Below the pieces are notes generated by a model that was given only the letters and a program-made list of their open reading frames with translations, searched no databases and was not told the origin of the DNA. The position numbers and the translations under genes were made by a program. Positions 21,210 to 34,246 of a DNA stretch of 64,000 nt are shown here, one piece after another; position 1 is the first letter of the stretch; each line of letters begins with the position of its first letter. The DNA lies in NCBI GenBank assembly GCA_004380135.1, contig QXCR01000015.1:1-64000 (forward strand), given 5' to 3'. The stretch is from Stemphylium vesicarium. Lineage: Eukaryota; Ascomycota; Dothideomycetes; Pleosporales; Pleosporaceae.

Positions 21210-22681
21210 CTAAAGGAAGACCTGGATCATGCTTTTCTTGTGCGACACGTTTTTCTCACAACCCTCGACCACACAAGTCTTGAATGGTTCGGTGTTGGCC
21301 GGCTTTTCCTTGCCCTTTGCACTGCGCTTAGCAGCGCGGTTGGCAGTACATTCGCCGCAGTAAACCTGGTCATGTTAGCTTCGTGTTCGTGTCCAAATGC
21401 AGCCTTTTTGGTGTGACTTACGTGGCCGCAACCCTTCACAATCCAGACTTGTCTCTTTATATCGTCACCACCAACACAAAGCTCTTCCTCACAGTTTGGA
21501 CAGATAAGCGCCCCCTCTTCTTCGGGACTCCTTGTGAAGCCCTCTGGTGCTTTTGGTGGCGCTTCGTACGTTGGTGGTGGAGCGGGTGCTTCGCGCGTTC
21601 GTGGACCCAATTCAAAGCCTATGGCATCAAAGTCCATGACTGGCGCTACGAAGGCCCCCAATCGGATATGTGGTGCGTGAGCTCGAGACGCACTGCGGGT
21701 AGGGGCGATTGGCTCCTGTAGGCGCCCAGCGGTGCGATTGATTTGGTTGTGGAAACGGTCGACTTGGGCCCGAAGATGTGTGAACCGACCGTTGAGGGTA
21801 CCGAACAGATCCATGACATTGTCCAATTCCCGATTCCTGCGTCGCTGAATCTCAGCTTCTGGCAAAGCATTTTCTCGCAAAAACTCGACCTCGTCACCGT
21901 CGGAGTTGTTGCCAGGAGGTGGGAGGCGTCGGGGATCAATTGGTCGGGATGATATGAATTCGATATCGGGGGAGCTGGGTTCCGGGGCTGGCGTGGCCAT
22001 CCTCCATTCTTCCTCGCCGTTGTCCAGATCAATGATAATGTCCATGCCTCGCGGTAAGCGGGGCCCTCCATTGTTCGCGCGGACACGATTCGAATCTTGC
22101 CGCTCCATATTGTTGTGTCGCTGTCTACCGCTGTTTCCGTCCTGGCTTGCCCCGTAGCCTGAGTCGTCCGCAGTAAGGTCGATGATGTCGTCGATCCTGC
22201 TCAGATCGATGGCGTCGTTCGGATCCTCCTCTTCATCATCCTCCCTTGTCAGGTCAACTGACCCAACTTCCTGTTCCCTAGATGACCCAGCCGGCCGCCG
22301 GTAATCAAAGCCATCGCCCGGATATCTCCTTGAACCCGATGGTGCCATGTTCTCTATTCTCGGAAGATGCAGTCCCGAGGATTGTTGTTGTGGTTGTTGC
22401 GACTGTGCGGCGGTCGAAGACGAGGCGCGTTCTATGGGAGGTCTGGCTGCGCGCAACGCAGATTCAAAAGCGGGTACTCGCCTCGGTTGGGCGAATGCAG
22501 CGTAACGGGGTTCTGGCTCCCTCCTTGGGTGGTAAGGCGCGGCGGGTTGGTAATCGTTGAATAGAGGGAGGCCGGTACGATAGGCCGAAGCTTCCTCCTC
22601 TTCGTTGTTCGCGAATGGCTCATATCTCCAGGCTGGCGAGTCTGAGCCGTCTTCGTCCATTTGTGCATGCGAGCGCTGCAT
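21210..22681 (-). CDS. RING finger protein with SUMO-interaction-like motifs
   Basis: Exon 1 (21422-22681) and exon 2 (21210-21365) are joined over a 56-base intron (donor GTAAGT, acceptor GACCAG), giving 471 residues. The ATG at 22681 is preceded by an in-frame stop eight codons upstream. The N-terminal half is acidic and disordered and contains SVDLTRED, AIDLSRIDD and IIDLTADDS, which look like SUMO-interacting motifs next to acidic runs. A helical stretch follows (LDNVMDLFGTLNGRF). The C-terminal RING is split by the intron: ICPNCEEELC, then KGCGH-VYCGEC, then CVVEGCEKNVSHKKSMIQVFL. The layout suggests a SUMO-targeted ubiquitin ligase in the style of Slx8/Rfp. That role is inferred from motifs, not orthology. 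Confidence 0.78.
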
Positions 22682-23482
22682 CAAGTCCTCGTCAGTGCCT
22701 CTTCACTCGGCCTCTGCAAGCTGTCCCTGTACCACCTGCGCGGCTCTCACCTTGTGTTGTCTGTGCGTGTACCCAAATGGCAGCTCTTCTCCTTCCATAC
22801 CGGCTACGGGCGGGGTGGTGTGGTAATAGGCGGGGTGAGTGTGGTGGGAATGACGGCAGGGGTTGGCGGCGTCGAGTTGAGCGTCGTCGTGTCGTAGCGC
22901 TGGTGCTGAGGTCGGCGAAACTCATGGTCCTTGGTGGCAAGGATGGCCCTTCGGGAATATGCATGTGCTTCCTTCACCAACATGACAAACGTCAGGACTT
23001 ACCTTCACGGACAATTTTTCGACAGAAACAGCTAGTCTTGATCTTTCTGCTGCCTTCTATCACGCTCACCCTGCTTCGTGTTTCTCTTGATTTTTTTTAG
23101 TCTCTTCTACAGCGTGCCATCTGATCGTGACGTAGTATCATGTAAGCAACTTGCCGAATGCAATCTCTCAATTGATGTTTTGGGGTAAATCACCCGAGTA
23201 TCCTGGACTAATGCTACAACCCAATTTGCGCCTCGTAGATTTTGAATCAAAAATTGCCCTTCGTGGGCCAGCCGTTTTCATCGCTGCGTCCACCTTCTCG
23301 AGCTAAATCTTCCCTTCGCACTACGTACTGCGGTAATCCAAGGTGGCCATCGGCATTGTGTGCAATCTTCACATCTTCCATACCTTGCACTTGTCCGTTG
23401 AGGTCACAGTTCTTGCAAGCTAGCTCTTCCCTTCTCCATGAGCTCCTATTATTACGCTTTTCGACGGGTATTCGAGTTTCGT
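22682..23482. other. Intergenic, no gene seen
   Basis: It lies between the 3' end of PRP19 and the 5' end of the RING gene, both on the minus strand. Several overlapping frames occur, but none has splice support or motifs. Confidence 0.5.
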
Positions 23483-24945
23483 TTAAGGAGCTGCCAATAC
23501 TGCCAGGCCCCCCTCTGGTGTGAGAGCAACAACACTCTCGGCATTGGCGCCCCAAACAATATCCTTTGCTGGAGATGCCTTTCTCACCAGCTCGGCCCAG
23601 CTTTTGGTTGCCTTTGTAAACTGCTGCACGGATACGCTTCCAGTTCCACCTATAGCAAGGTACATACCGCTGTAGTCCCAGCTGCAGCTCGTGACTGGGC
23701 TTCCGCACTCGAGTGTGTAAATCACAGCCTGTTTCCGGATGTCCCAGACGGACACGCTAGTAGAGCCCTCCTGCGCAATGGCGAACCAGGTACCGTTTTC
23801 GGCAAACTTGAGATCCAATACAGGAGCTCCTGTCTCCAACTGAGCCATCTGGGTGCCGGTCTTGATGTCGAAGATGCGGATGTTGCCGTCGGAGCTGCCG
23901 ATGAAGAAGAGCATACCGTCGACGTGGAATGAGACGCAGGAAATCTCCGCCTCGACGTAAACCTGGGATACGGTCTTGAAGTTGGTAAGCTCGTGAACGG
24001 CGTAGTGCTTGTCGGCGCCAGCTGTGGCGAGCATGGTTCCACTGGGATGGACAGAGATGGATGTGACAGCTCCGGCATGCGATCCTACTTGAGCAATCTC
24101 GTTGCCGTTTTCGAAGATCTTGGCCACACCAGCTGATGTTCCTACGACAGCGCGCCCTCCCCACCATGCCGCTGATGTGACTGCGCTGCCAGCGTTGAAG
24201 GTCTGAGTGACCTTGCCTTCGGTGAGCGCGTAGACGCCAGCAGTGCCATCAGCTCCACCGTACAAGACCAAATCGCCCTCTTGTATAGTTATGCTGCTGC
24301 TTCCGGGGAACATGGCGTCGGTCGTCTTGATCAAGTCGTAGTTGGAAATGACCTCAGCTGTAGCCCAGCCGGCTGGCACTGGTCGCTTTCGGCGCGAACC
24401 GAACAGTCTACTTTTATTAGCTTAATTTCTCTCAGATGCACAGGATCAACATACTCTTGCTGTGTGTCGTCGACAATCTTGACCAGATCCTGGGGCAGGC
24501 CCTGGCCATCGACCTGCATGGCATCGCCCTGGCCGCCTCCGCTGATGGTAACATTCGACAACGCCTCCCGTGCCTCGTCCCGCTCCTTGGATATCCTTGC
24601 GATTACCCGTGTCGCAGCATCGTTCTGGTATAGCGCAGTACTCAGCTCCTGCCTCGTTTGCGCCAGGTGCTGCTTGAGCGTGTGTGTCTCGAGGACCAGG
24701 GCGTCCCATTCGTTTTGGAAGGCGCTGAGCATGGCGGGTATCGAGGTAAAGTTGGGCGCGCGCGGGGTGACGACATTGGGCGTCTTGAGCTCGATGAGGT
24801 CCTCAGTCGCGAGGTCCTCGCCCGTGACGGGATCCGTGTGGTGTTCCGAGATGTGCGCCTCGATGAGGCGCTTTTCGAAGACATTTCCCGATTTGCGCGA
24901 GGCAACAGGTTCGCGGGGAGCTTCGCCAGAGATTGCGCAAAGCAT
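23483..24945 (-). CDS. PRP19: Pre-mRNA-processing factor 19, U-box ubiquitin ligase
   Basis: Exon 1 (24455-24945) and exon 2 (23483-24410) are joined over a 44-base intron (donor GTATGT, acceptor AAAAG), giving 472 residues. The start MLCAISGEAPREPV is the canonical N-terminus; an in-frame upstream ATG only adds a His-rich stretch. The U-box (about residues 1-70) is followed by the Prp19 coiled coil (LETHTLKQHLAQTRQELSTAL), which forms the tetramer. Splicing yields FGSRRKRPVPAGWAT, the linker to the C-terminal seven-bladed WD40 domain (VTSISVHPSGTMLATAGADKH). Prp19 is the scaffold of the NineTeen complex, which activates the spliceosome in the nucleus. Confidence 0.95.
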
Positions 24946-26030
24946 TTTGGCGTGTTGATGGTGTTGGTGATGTTGGAAGCCGTCAATGTCGCGTTTGAAC
25001 TTTTCCGCTATGAGATGCACGCTAGTGCCTGGACCGTGCTGCCAGCATCACCTAGGACATCCTGGATACAACCTGGAATGCTCCAACAATACCTCGTCCA
25101 TTCTTTTCTCAGGACACGGCCAGTACCACGATTCCTCGACAATCAAGCTGCTATAGAGAGGGAAGGGAGGTGTTGTTTTCAGTAAGATCTTGCATATAGC
25201 TCGCTGTCCTACACCAAAGCCATCCACCCATAGTCAGTGAGCAATCGGCATAGCATCAACTGAAGCAAGAGTCTAGAGCATGGCAATGTACTCGCTTCTG
25301 GGTTTTCACTATTTCTGTTCATTGTGAGGTACCAAATGCAAAAGCGCCAGTCACTAAGCTACCACATCACATGCTCTCTCCATGCACACTTGAGCAAGGA
25401 TCAGCCCACGACAGAGCGATATTTTCAAGCTTATATCACCTCGTCTGCGCAGAATACGACCCGCTCGCCATGTTCTTGGGATGAGGAAGGTCGGCACAAG
25501 AGACGATGCATTAGCTCCGGCCCGACAGGCAGCCAATCGCCAGAGGAGCGGGCCGAGATGCAACCAGTCGGATGCCCCCATCGGCGCCCGCTTTTCACGT
25601 CCCGCTCCACCTCGGAGTAAACAACCTAACCTCCTCCGCTTCTACCCCAGAATTCGCAGCCTCGTGCATTTTAGAAGCCAGCCGAGCCCCAAACAGGAAC
25701 CTCTCCGGGTAAACAACTCTTTCTAGCGCGCGTCTCCGAGTCCAATCGCACCGCCATGCTACCTTTTGGGCCATCGCTTCGTCGCCAAGTCCTGCAGCGG
25801 CGACACTACATGATGACGGTATTGCGGGGGAGCGCGTCTTGGGTGCATTTGCAGCTACGGTAGCCATGCAAACGGTAAGTCTGAACCGAGACCACAATAC
25901 CTGCACTGTTGCCGTGGTACTTTTGTTAGTTCACGGGGCGGCGTACCCCCAAGTATAAGAAGCACGTCTTTCCCTCGATAGATCAGCATCCACACTGGTC
26001 TCTGGCTCTCTCAAAACACCAACAGACACC
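24946..26030. promoter_or_regulatory. Intergenic between PRP19 and GH31 promoters
   Basis: The genes diverge. A TATA-like AGTATAAGAAG at about 25954-25964 lies some 70 bases before the GH31 start, followed by a C/A-rich leader. The frames within this interval show no motif. Confidence 0.45.
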
Positions 26031-29000
26031 ATGATCACCAAAGGACTTCTCGTCCTTGGTTCGGCAATCCCTGCCATTGCAGGCCCGCTTGTCCAACGTC
26101 AGAGCACGCCGCTCGACGATTGCCCTGGCTACACTGCTAGCAATGTCCAGAACGATGGTTCCCGGGTGACTGCGGATCTTTCCCTTGCTGGCACGGCTTG
26201 CAATGCCTACAGTGAGGACTTGACTGACCTCAAGTTGGAAGTGGAATATCAGACTGGTACGTCTTTAGCACTATCAACTTGTGGACAAGATGCTAAATTT
26301 CTCCAACAGAGGACCGACTCCATGTTAAGATTTACGACGCTGCTGAGCAAGTCTACCAAATCCAGGAATCCGTCTGGCCCCGTCCTTCCGATGATGAAGA
26401 TGTTGACCCGGAGAGCTCAGCCTTGTCCTTCACCTGGACTGACAGCCCGTTCTCATTTGCCATTCAGCGCCGGGCGACAAACGAGACGCTGTTCGACACC
26501 TCTGCAGCTTCTCTCATCTTCGAGACTCAGTATCTCCGGATGAGGACTGTTCTGCCGCCTTCTCCCAACCTGTACGGACTTGGTGAATCTACCGATCCTT
26601 TCCACCTCAACACCACCAACTACACGAGGACTGTAAGCTTTAGCTTCTCTTAGGCTATAATTATTATACTGACTTCTACAGATGTGGAACCGAGATGCTT
26701 ACGGCACGCCTACCGGTACAAATCTATACGGATCTCACCCAGTCTACTTTGACCACCGTGGCGAGAATGGCACCCACGGTGTCTTCCTAGCCAGCTCTCA
26801 GGGCATGGACATCAAGATTGATGACTCAGAAGGCCAATATCTCGAGTACAACACACTCGGTGGTGTTTTCGACTTCTACTTCCTTGCTGGTCCCGGACCC
26901 AAGGAAGTCGCGGCTCAGTACTCCGCTCTCTCTGGTCTTCCAGCCATGATGCCCTACTGGGGTTTCGGTTCTCACCAGTGCAAGTACGGATATCGTGATG
27001 TATGGGAGGTCGCTGAGGTTGTTGCAAACTATTCCGCTGCTGACATTCCACTCGAGGTGAGACTCAAATATTGCAAACAATACTCTTCATTGGCTGACTC
27101 TGGTAGACCATGTGGACAGACATCGACTACATGGAGCTTCGCCGCTTGTTCACTCTCGACCCCGAGCGTTACCCGCTTGAACTTGTTCGCGAGCTCGTAG
27201 ACTACCTTCATGCCCACCAACAGCATTACATCGTCATGGTCAACTCCGCTGTTTGGAGTGGCGATTATGATGCCTACAACAATGGTGCTCAGCTTGAAGT
27301 TTTCCAGAAGAAGGCGAACGGTTCCTTCGAAGAAGGCGCCGTATGGCCTGGTCCTACTGTCTTCCCTGACTGGTTTCACCCCAACACTCAGGAATACTGG
27401 GACCAAGAATTCTCCAGCTTCTTTGACCCTGCTACCGGTGTTGACATCGATGGTCTTTGGAACGACATGAACGAGCCCGCCAACTTCTGCCCATACCCTT
27501 GCTCGGACCCAGTGGCATACTCCGAAGAGTCCAAGAACCCTCCCGAGCCACCGCCAGTCCGCGAGAGTGCGGGCCGCCAAATTCCTGGTTTCTCGGCAGG
27601 TTTCCAGCCGCAGTCAAACTCTAGCGTTGCCAGACGTTCTCTCCACGCCAGTCAGTCTAGCGCTCGTCCTATCAAGCGATCAGGCTCCAAGCGGCAGGCA
27701 TCCAACAACACTGAAGATCTTGCCGAGCATCTTGGATACCCCGACCGCGAATTGATCAACCCCGAATACCAGATTAAAAATGAGGCTGGCTCGATCAGTA
27801 ATCGAACCCTGGCAACTGATATCCAGAACTACGATGGTACTTACCATTACGATACCCACAACTTCTGGGGCTCGATGATGAGCATTGCCTCTCACGAATC
27901 CATGCAGAAGCGCCGCCCTGAAAGGCGTCCTTTCATCATCACCAGGTCATCTGTAGGTTACGCCCTTTTACTTACGACAACTTATCACGCTAACAATTGA
28001 GTAGTTCGTTGGACTTGGTAGCTACCTCGGAAAGTGGCTTGGCGACAACGTCTCCGAGTGGGCCCAATACCGCTTCTCTATTGCCGGCGTTCTGAACTTC
28101 AACTCCATCTTTCAAATCCCCATGGTTGGTCCCGACATTTGCGGTTTTGCGGGAAACACCACCGAGACTCTTTGCGCTCGCTGGACTACTCTTGGAGCTT
28201 TCTACCCGTTCATGAGGAACCACGCTGGAGACACTTCAATTAGCCAGGAATACTACCGCTGGCCGTTGACGATGGCCGCTGCCAAGAACGCGATTGCCGT
28301 GAGGTACAGGCTGTTGGATTACTTCTATACTGCTTTCCACCGCCAGACCACCACCGGAGTACCAAGTTTGAACCCTCTGTTCTTCCACTACCCCTCCGAC
28401 TCCAAGACTTTTGCCATCGAGCACCAGTTCTTTTATGGCGACAGCATCCTCGTCTCTCCTGTTTTAGAAGAGAACTCCACCTCCGTCTCCATCTACCTCC
28501 CCAACGATGTCTTCTACGACTACTGGACTGGCGAGCGCGTGCAAGGGAATGGTGAGTACATTGACCTGGAGGATGTAGGCTTCGACACCATCCCTCTGCA
28601 CGTCAAGGGTGGCTCTATTCTTCCTCTCCGCGCCGAGTCTGCCAACACCACCACTGAGCTAAGGAAGCAGAACTTCGTTCTCTGGATCGCACCCAACGCC
28701 ACCAATCAAGCGTCTGGTTCCCTCTACCTCGATGACGGAGACTCCCTGGAACAGCCATCGGCCTCCATGATCAGCTTTTCCTTTGACAACGGCGCCTTCA
28801 GCATGAGCGGTGACTTTGGATACGAGACCGACTGCGTGATCCAGAACATCACTATCCTCGGTAGCGGACAGAGTGTCCAGGGACCTGTTTCTCTGACCGA
28901 GAGCTATGAACACAACTTTGGCGCCGGCGCGGGTATGCCGGAGTTTGAAGGCAAGGCCGGTCGACGGGGTCTTGGTGTCGGTGCTGTCTGGGGTGCGGCA

Positions 29001-29033
29001 ATGGGTGTTGGCAGTGTGCTGCTTAACTTGTAG
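26031..29033 (+). CDS. Secreted alpha-glucosidase, glycoside hydrolase family 31
   Basis: Exons 26031-26256, 26310-26632, 26682-27056, 27107-27952 and 28005-29033 give 932 residues; the four introns are 49-53 bases. The signal peptide is MITKGLLVLGSAIPAIAG. Family features are PNLYGLGESTDPF, YWGFGSHQCKYGYRDV, MWTDIDYM, the nucleophile Asp in DGLWNDMNEPANF and the acid/base Asp in KWLGDNVSEW. Between these lies a Ser/Arg-rich insertion (about 27600-27720) as in fungal members. The C-terminus is hydrophobic (VWGAAMGVGSVLLNL) after a Gly/Arg-rich stretch, so GPI attachment is possible. It removes alpha-linked glucose from maltose-like substrates outside the cell. Confidence 0.94.
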
Positions 29034-29792
29034 TTGAAGAGGAAAGCGGGAGTGATACCTAGCTCTAGCGCTAGCATCTGGGATGTGTGTAAAGAGACAA
29101 CCAGTATCTAGGCTTGCAGATGCTTAGTGTAGGTCTCTTACTACTGAAATAGAAAGACTAATTGAGAAGGCAAAACTCTGCCCGTGCGACCCTCTCAAGA
29201 ATTCAATACTTGAAGAATCACCCAGCAGAACTACTACATCGTGCATTGCGGGTCCAAATATACCCCCGACACCGAAATTACCGCGGTTGCAGGAAAGAAT
29301 TGGGTTCCCCTCCAATGTCGATCGTGTACTCGGGTCCAACAAGTATCCATAGTTAAGGTTGCTTCACACTAAAGAATGTCACCCCGACGATAACTAGGGA
29401 GTGTTTTGGAACACGAGGGGGCCTTGTATACCAGGCTAGTCCAAACATAGCCCGGACGATAACGTTCCGGTCGTCGAAGGGCTAGCGGCCGGCTACGGGT
29501 TACACATCACTACACTGAGTTAACTCTACTTGATACGGGCCTTGCTGCTCCGTCTACGTACATTCCTTCTTGGGTGCTAGTTTGTGAGCTTTCACTTACT
29601 ACAACGTTGGGGTTCGACATTGTGTGGAGAAACGAGAATCGGAGCGCGCGAACAACTCGGGGGTGAAGACAGGGTTGGAGATTCTAGGGTTGGGACATGA
29701 AGATACGGACACTGGATGAAAGACTATAAGGATGGGCGAAACCGTCGTTGACACAACTCAGTCCCATTAGCATCCGATCGGTCACAATCAAC
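29034..29792. promoter_or_regulatory. Intergenic region upstream of the GH5 gene
   Basis: TATAAGG at 29725-29731 lies about 65 bases before the GH5-like start. The remaining sequence shows no coding frame or RNA gene. Confidence 0.45.
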
Positions 29793-31128
29793 ATGCAGAT
29801 TCTCAAGTTGTTGCTTCCGCTCGCCATGAGCACCTCTTTCTTAACGGCGCAGCCTCTCGATAATAGAGCCATATCTTCGAGCTGGGCCGGAGTCAACTCG
29901 TACTTTCTCCACGCGTACCAAAAGTATGAGCAATCGTCAACTCGTTCAACTCTCACTTACCATCCGCAGAGCCGATCGTTTGGCTGTACTTGACGCAGTC
30001 AAAGATGCTAAGCTCAAGACGCTGCGTATCTTCATCTCGCACACAATCCAGAACAACAAAGACACTGGCTCTGTCAATATGCCGGACATTGAACCACAAC
30101 AGGTTGGCACGTATGATGATACGCAGCTGCGCGCCATTGACCAGCTGATGGTGGAGGCACATGACCGAGGTACGACTGTTTAATCCAACCCTCGTCATTT
30201 CTCTGAACAATCTGCTAGGAATCAAGCTCATCATCGCAATGCACGATCGCTACCAACTAGGATGCTGGGGAAACGGTCTGTCCCCATTCTATCCCCCGCA
30301 GCCATCAGCATCTCTAACACGTCCCGCACCACAGACACTTACGTGTCCAAGTACAAGCTCCCCGCGATCGACTGCGCAAAGACTCCCGCAGCCCAAAACG
30401 ATGTAACCTTCTTCTACCAAGACGCCTCGCCAATCTTCGACTTTGACAATCGCCTCGCCCACATCCTGCAGCACAAGAACGCACTACTCTCCGGCGCACC
30501 GCAGTGGAGAGACCTCTCCGACTACATTTTCGCCTTCAACATCCAGAACGAAGGCCAGGGCCATTTACGCAACAACATCGCTCCCGCGCCCGGCTGGTGG
30601 TGCGACCGAAGTAAGAAGATGCGAAGCGTCATGGGCAACAGCAGCGCTATCCTAATTTCAACCGGTGCGTTTGCTTCCTTTCCCATGACAAATTCTTCCA
30701 ACCAATAATCATAACTAACCTATCCTATGCGTAACCCAGGCGGCGGCAACGAATTCCCCAACTCAGATATACCGCAAAACTGGGCCTGTCCCACCCTCGA
30801 CCTCATCGACATCCACTCCTACAGCGGCGTCTTGGAATGGCGCAACAAGGCGCCCTTGGCCCTGCAACACGCACTCGCCGCTGGCAAACTCGTCTTGTTT
30901 GAGGAGTTTGGGGCGCTAGGTGATGACAAGGCGGCTGCTGTTGGACAGCATATTGATGTTTTTAATGGCCTCAAGGTGCCGTGGATGGTTTGGCAGATTA
31001 ATAAACCGGGGAAGGGCGGGAAGGATTATGAGTTCTGGGTTGATGAGGAGACGTATGGGGTTGTGAAGAGGGGCGCGGAGGGGGCGTTGGGGGTGGGTGC
31101 TGCGCAGAGGTTTCCGAATCTTGTGTAA
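29793..31128 (+). CDS. Secreted GH5-type glycoside hydrolase, mannanase-like
   Basis: Exons 29793-29923, 29970-30169, 30219-30275, 30335-30664 and 30740-31128 give 368 residues; introns are 46-75 bases. The signal peptide is MQILKLLLPLAMSTSFLTAQ. The fold starts with SSWAGVNSYFLHAYQK and ADRLAVLDAVKDAKLKTLRI. The putative acid/base Glu is in AFNIQNEGQGHL and the nucleophile Glu in LVLFEEFGALGD, with LDLIDIHSYSG between. This is the clan-A pattern of GH5 endo-mannanases and related fungal enzymes. The exact subfamily and substrate are uncertain. It is the second glycosidase in a row, in the same direction as the GH31 gene. Confidence 0.87.
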
Positions 31129-32646
31129 GGGGGGTGAAGAGGGTTCTGTGGGTTTTGAGGAGGAAGAAGGAGGGTGGGATTGGAAAAATCTGTTAGGTAG
31201 ATAAAAAGCGTCTAGGAGTAGCTAGTAGCAGTTGAAGATAAACAGAATAGAAGAGGCATTTGGTAGTTTCGTATTTTTTTTTCTATTAGAAGCATAAAGC
31301 GCGGCGATTAGTACAAGGAAGGGTGGAAGCACTTGGAAGTAGAAACGACAAAGCTTCGAAAAGAGGGATTTTCAATTGCAATTTACAAGGCTAGAGCACA
31401 CATGAACACAGGTCTAATAGACTAAGGGGAGGCTTATCTTATAATAAGGTCATACATCGCATCCTTCGCTGCAAACTTAATTAAGCCTAAGACCTATCCG
31501 GATACATGAGACACTGTATTCTAAACAAGTTAGTGTCGTGATTGAGCTGAGACAGTCTCCAATATATTGTCGCATTTTGACCAGCCTACTTATTACGCGT
31601 CCCTATGTAACGTCTATTAATAGAATCATTCGTTATAGAAACTAGCCACCTCTTCGTTCTAAATATAACATCTTATTCACTATCACGAACTGCGTTAAAA
31701 TGTGCTTGTTCATTAGGCCTTTCCCTGTCTAAACTAGATAGAAAGAAAATCATCACAATCTCCCTATCGGAATACGCGCAAATTTCAATCGAGCGAGTGG
31801 GCTTAACGCGGTAAACACCAGAGGCAAGGAGGCATAGCAGTACTTACGAAGAACTAAAAGCCTGCGTCGCAAGTGCGCCGAAGCATCTCTCTCCCTCTAG
31901 AAACTTTTAGTAGTAACCACTCGGCACACTGACCACGTACTCCCCACCCGCAGCGCACGCGCTCGAAAACGCACTCTACTTTTCTCTCTCATAAAACTAA
32001 CAGACTGTCGAAACCTTACCCTTACTGCATCTAAGAACGACACGGTGATTCGAAACCAGACCAAAAGATGTAAAAGTAGCGCAGAATCTTCAAGATAGAC
32101 AAGGGAGTTATGGGTGGGGTGATGGGAGATTGTTGTGTATACCGAGATTGGAGATGAGAATAGCTGGCTGTTTTGTGGAAGTCAAGGGCGAGTTAGACGG
32201 TGATGGGGTAACGGGCGATGCTGGGGATGAGAAAGATGCCGAGGAGCTGTGCGTGCGGGGGAACATGGGGCGAAAGTCGTGAAAAGTTTCTTGAGCTAGC
32301 TAGTCAGTTGAAATGCATTGAGTTGTTTGAATTGCATAGGCCTGCTAGCTGAACACCTCCTCGGTTGCTGATACGATGAAAATACTGCTCTTAGGCCAAC
32401 GCCTTATTCCATCATGACAATGCATGGTGAATTTTGCAGCAGGTCAAGCGTCTCAGCAGACTATGTTCCGAGCCCAACGCGTGCGCTCGCACATTCGCTT
32501 ACTAGGAATGTTAGACCACACCTCGCGAACCACTCCGCCACAACCGTATCTCCTCGGTCGTCCCCTGACCCGGTCTAGGTTTACGAAATGTGCGCGTCGA
32601 CCCTACCAGCTCTTAGAACCATAATCTTCACTTCCAGCTTTTCTTT
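31129..32646. other. 1.5 kb intergenic region, no gene seen
   Basis: The GH5 and DUF1308 genes converge here, yet the gap is long and AT-richer (31190-31780). No frame with splice support, repeat or RNA gene was recognised. Confidence 0.5.
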
Positions 32647-34246
32647 CTAACGTCTCCTCCCATGTTTCGCAATCAGACTACGCGACTCACCACACAGCCA
32701 AATATGCGGACCAGCCTCTCCATCCTTCAGTCCATTCTCGTTGATAATCGTCTCGATCTGGCGTGCTCGCCCCCGATTCGCACTCAGCGTAGTCAGGTTC
32801 TTCGCCCAGCCGAAGAGGAAAATGGATGCGTTGAGGGGAAGTAGTTCAGAGGCCACGGTGACTGCGACGGTGGGGAGGGATGCTATCAGTGTGTCTAGGT
32901 CGATGGGTTGAACGGTTATGGGGAGCGAGAGCCCAGGTGGAGGAGAGTGAGAGGATAGATCATTCTAGAAGGGCCTTAGTATATGACCCGTTAGGAGGGT
33001 GGGGAGATCAAGACAAACATACCCATTCCTTGACCAGTTCCTCCCTTGACCGTCCCTCATGGTCCCCCTGCCCCAGCAAGATATCAGCCCTCAACTTCTC
33101 CGTATCCGTAGCCAGCGTCTGTACAATGAGATTCATCTGATCCGCTGCCTCCTGCGTGCATACCATGAGATGCGCCTGGATAGCCGGGTAAAGATGCGTA
33201 GGCAACAAGTGTTCCTTTGCCTCCTCATCAATCTGCGCGCGAACCTCACCCGGATACCAGTCCAGCACCGGACAAGGGTGGTGCGAGATATCCGATATCA
33301 GGGCGAGTAGAATGGTGCAGTCAATGTTCAGGGTGGAGCTGAGAGCGCGGCTGCGGTCGATGAGTAACCGCGGGAGAACAGCGTGGATCGAAAGCGCGGG
33401 CGGTATGGCGGTGCCGCACTCGATGATGGCACCTGTAGCGCGGATTTTGGCAATGATGGTGTCGATGGGCGGGGAGCGCCCGGCTTCTATCCGTGTGAGT
33501 ACGAAACGCACTTTGGGTGCATGGCCGCGGATTGGATTTGCGCGCGCTGCTCGGGCGAGCTGGCGGGCGTTTCGGACAACGTCGATTTGGTCTTCGTCGT
33601 CATCATCGTCATCATTGGCACGTTGGAGAGCTATATCTTCATCTGAATCCGAATCCGGATCGTTGACCCATCCTAATTTTGCAAGGTCGAACAAAATTCG
33701 CTTTTCAGAAACTGTCGATACGCGTATCCACTCACTGCCTTGTTCTGCGACAATATCGACAAGTGCAGCTGTTTTATTCTTGCCCTTGGTTTGGCTTCCC
33801 TTGGAGAGGCTGACACCTTTTGTTGTCTGCTTGCCTGCGGGCGCCTTGTGTCGGTCCCAGAAGAAGTATTTCCGGAAGCTCTGGAGGCCTGAGGAACGCT
33901 TTGCTGTGTTCCAAAGTGCTTCATAGTAGGAAAGGTTGGAGGATACTATGTAGTGTCTTGCTTTCTCTTCGTCCATGTCAGAACCTGCTAATTTGTTGAG
34001 GAAGGCAAGTTCATTGCGCATGTCATTGCGCAGGTTGCGGTATTCGACAGGATCTTGGACCTTTCCCGTCTTTTGCTTCTTCAAAACGGCAGTTACGTAT
34101 GTCTCTACTTCGTCGTTGAGGCGTCTGCCGCGGTCTACCAGACTTTGGATCGTAGCTTCTAGTTCGGCTCTAGGAGTCGGTGTCTTTTCCGGACTGGAAT
34201 TGCCTTCGAGGTCGACGTTTTTCACATCTTTTGTAATTGCTTCCAT
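32647..34246 (-). CDS. DUF1308 (PF07000) protein, C7orf25-like
   Basis: Exon 1 (33023-34246) and exon 2 (32647-32964) are joined over a 58-base intron (donor GTATGT, acceptor TTCTAG), giving 513 residues. The start is set at MEAITKDVKNVD; an in-frame ATG 19 codons upstream is possible. An N-terminal helical domain (ARAELEATIQSLVDRGRRL) contains SYYEALWNTAKR. An Asp-rich loop follows (ANDDDDDDEDQIDVV). The C-terminal half holds LNIDCTILLALISDISH and VASELLPLNASIFLFGWAKN, as in the DUF1308 family, which is PIN-nuclease-like in fold. The function in fungi is not established. Confidence 0.82.
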
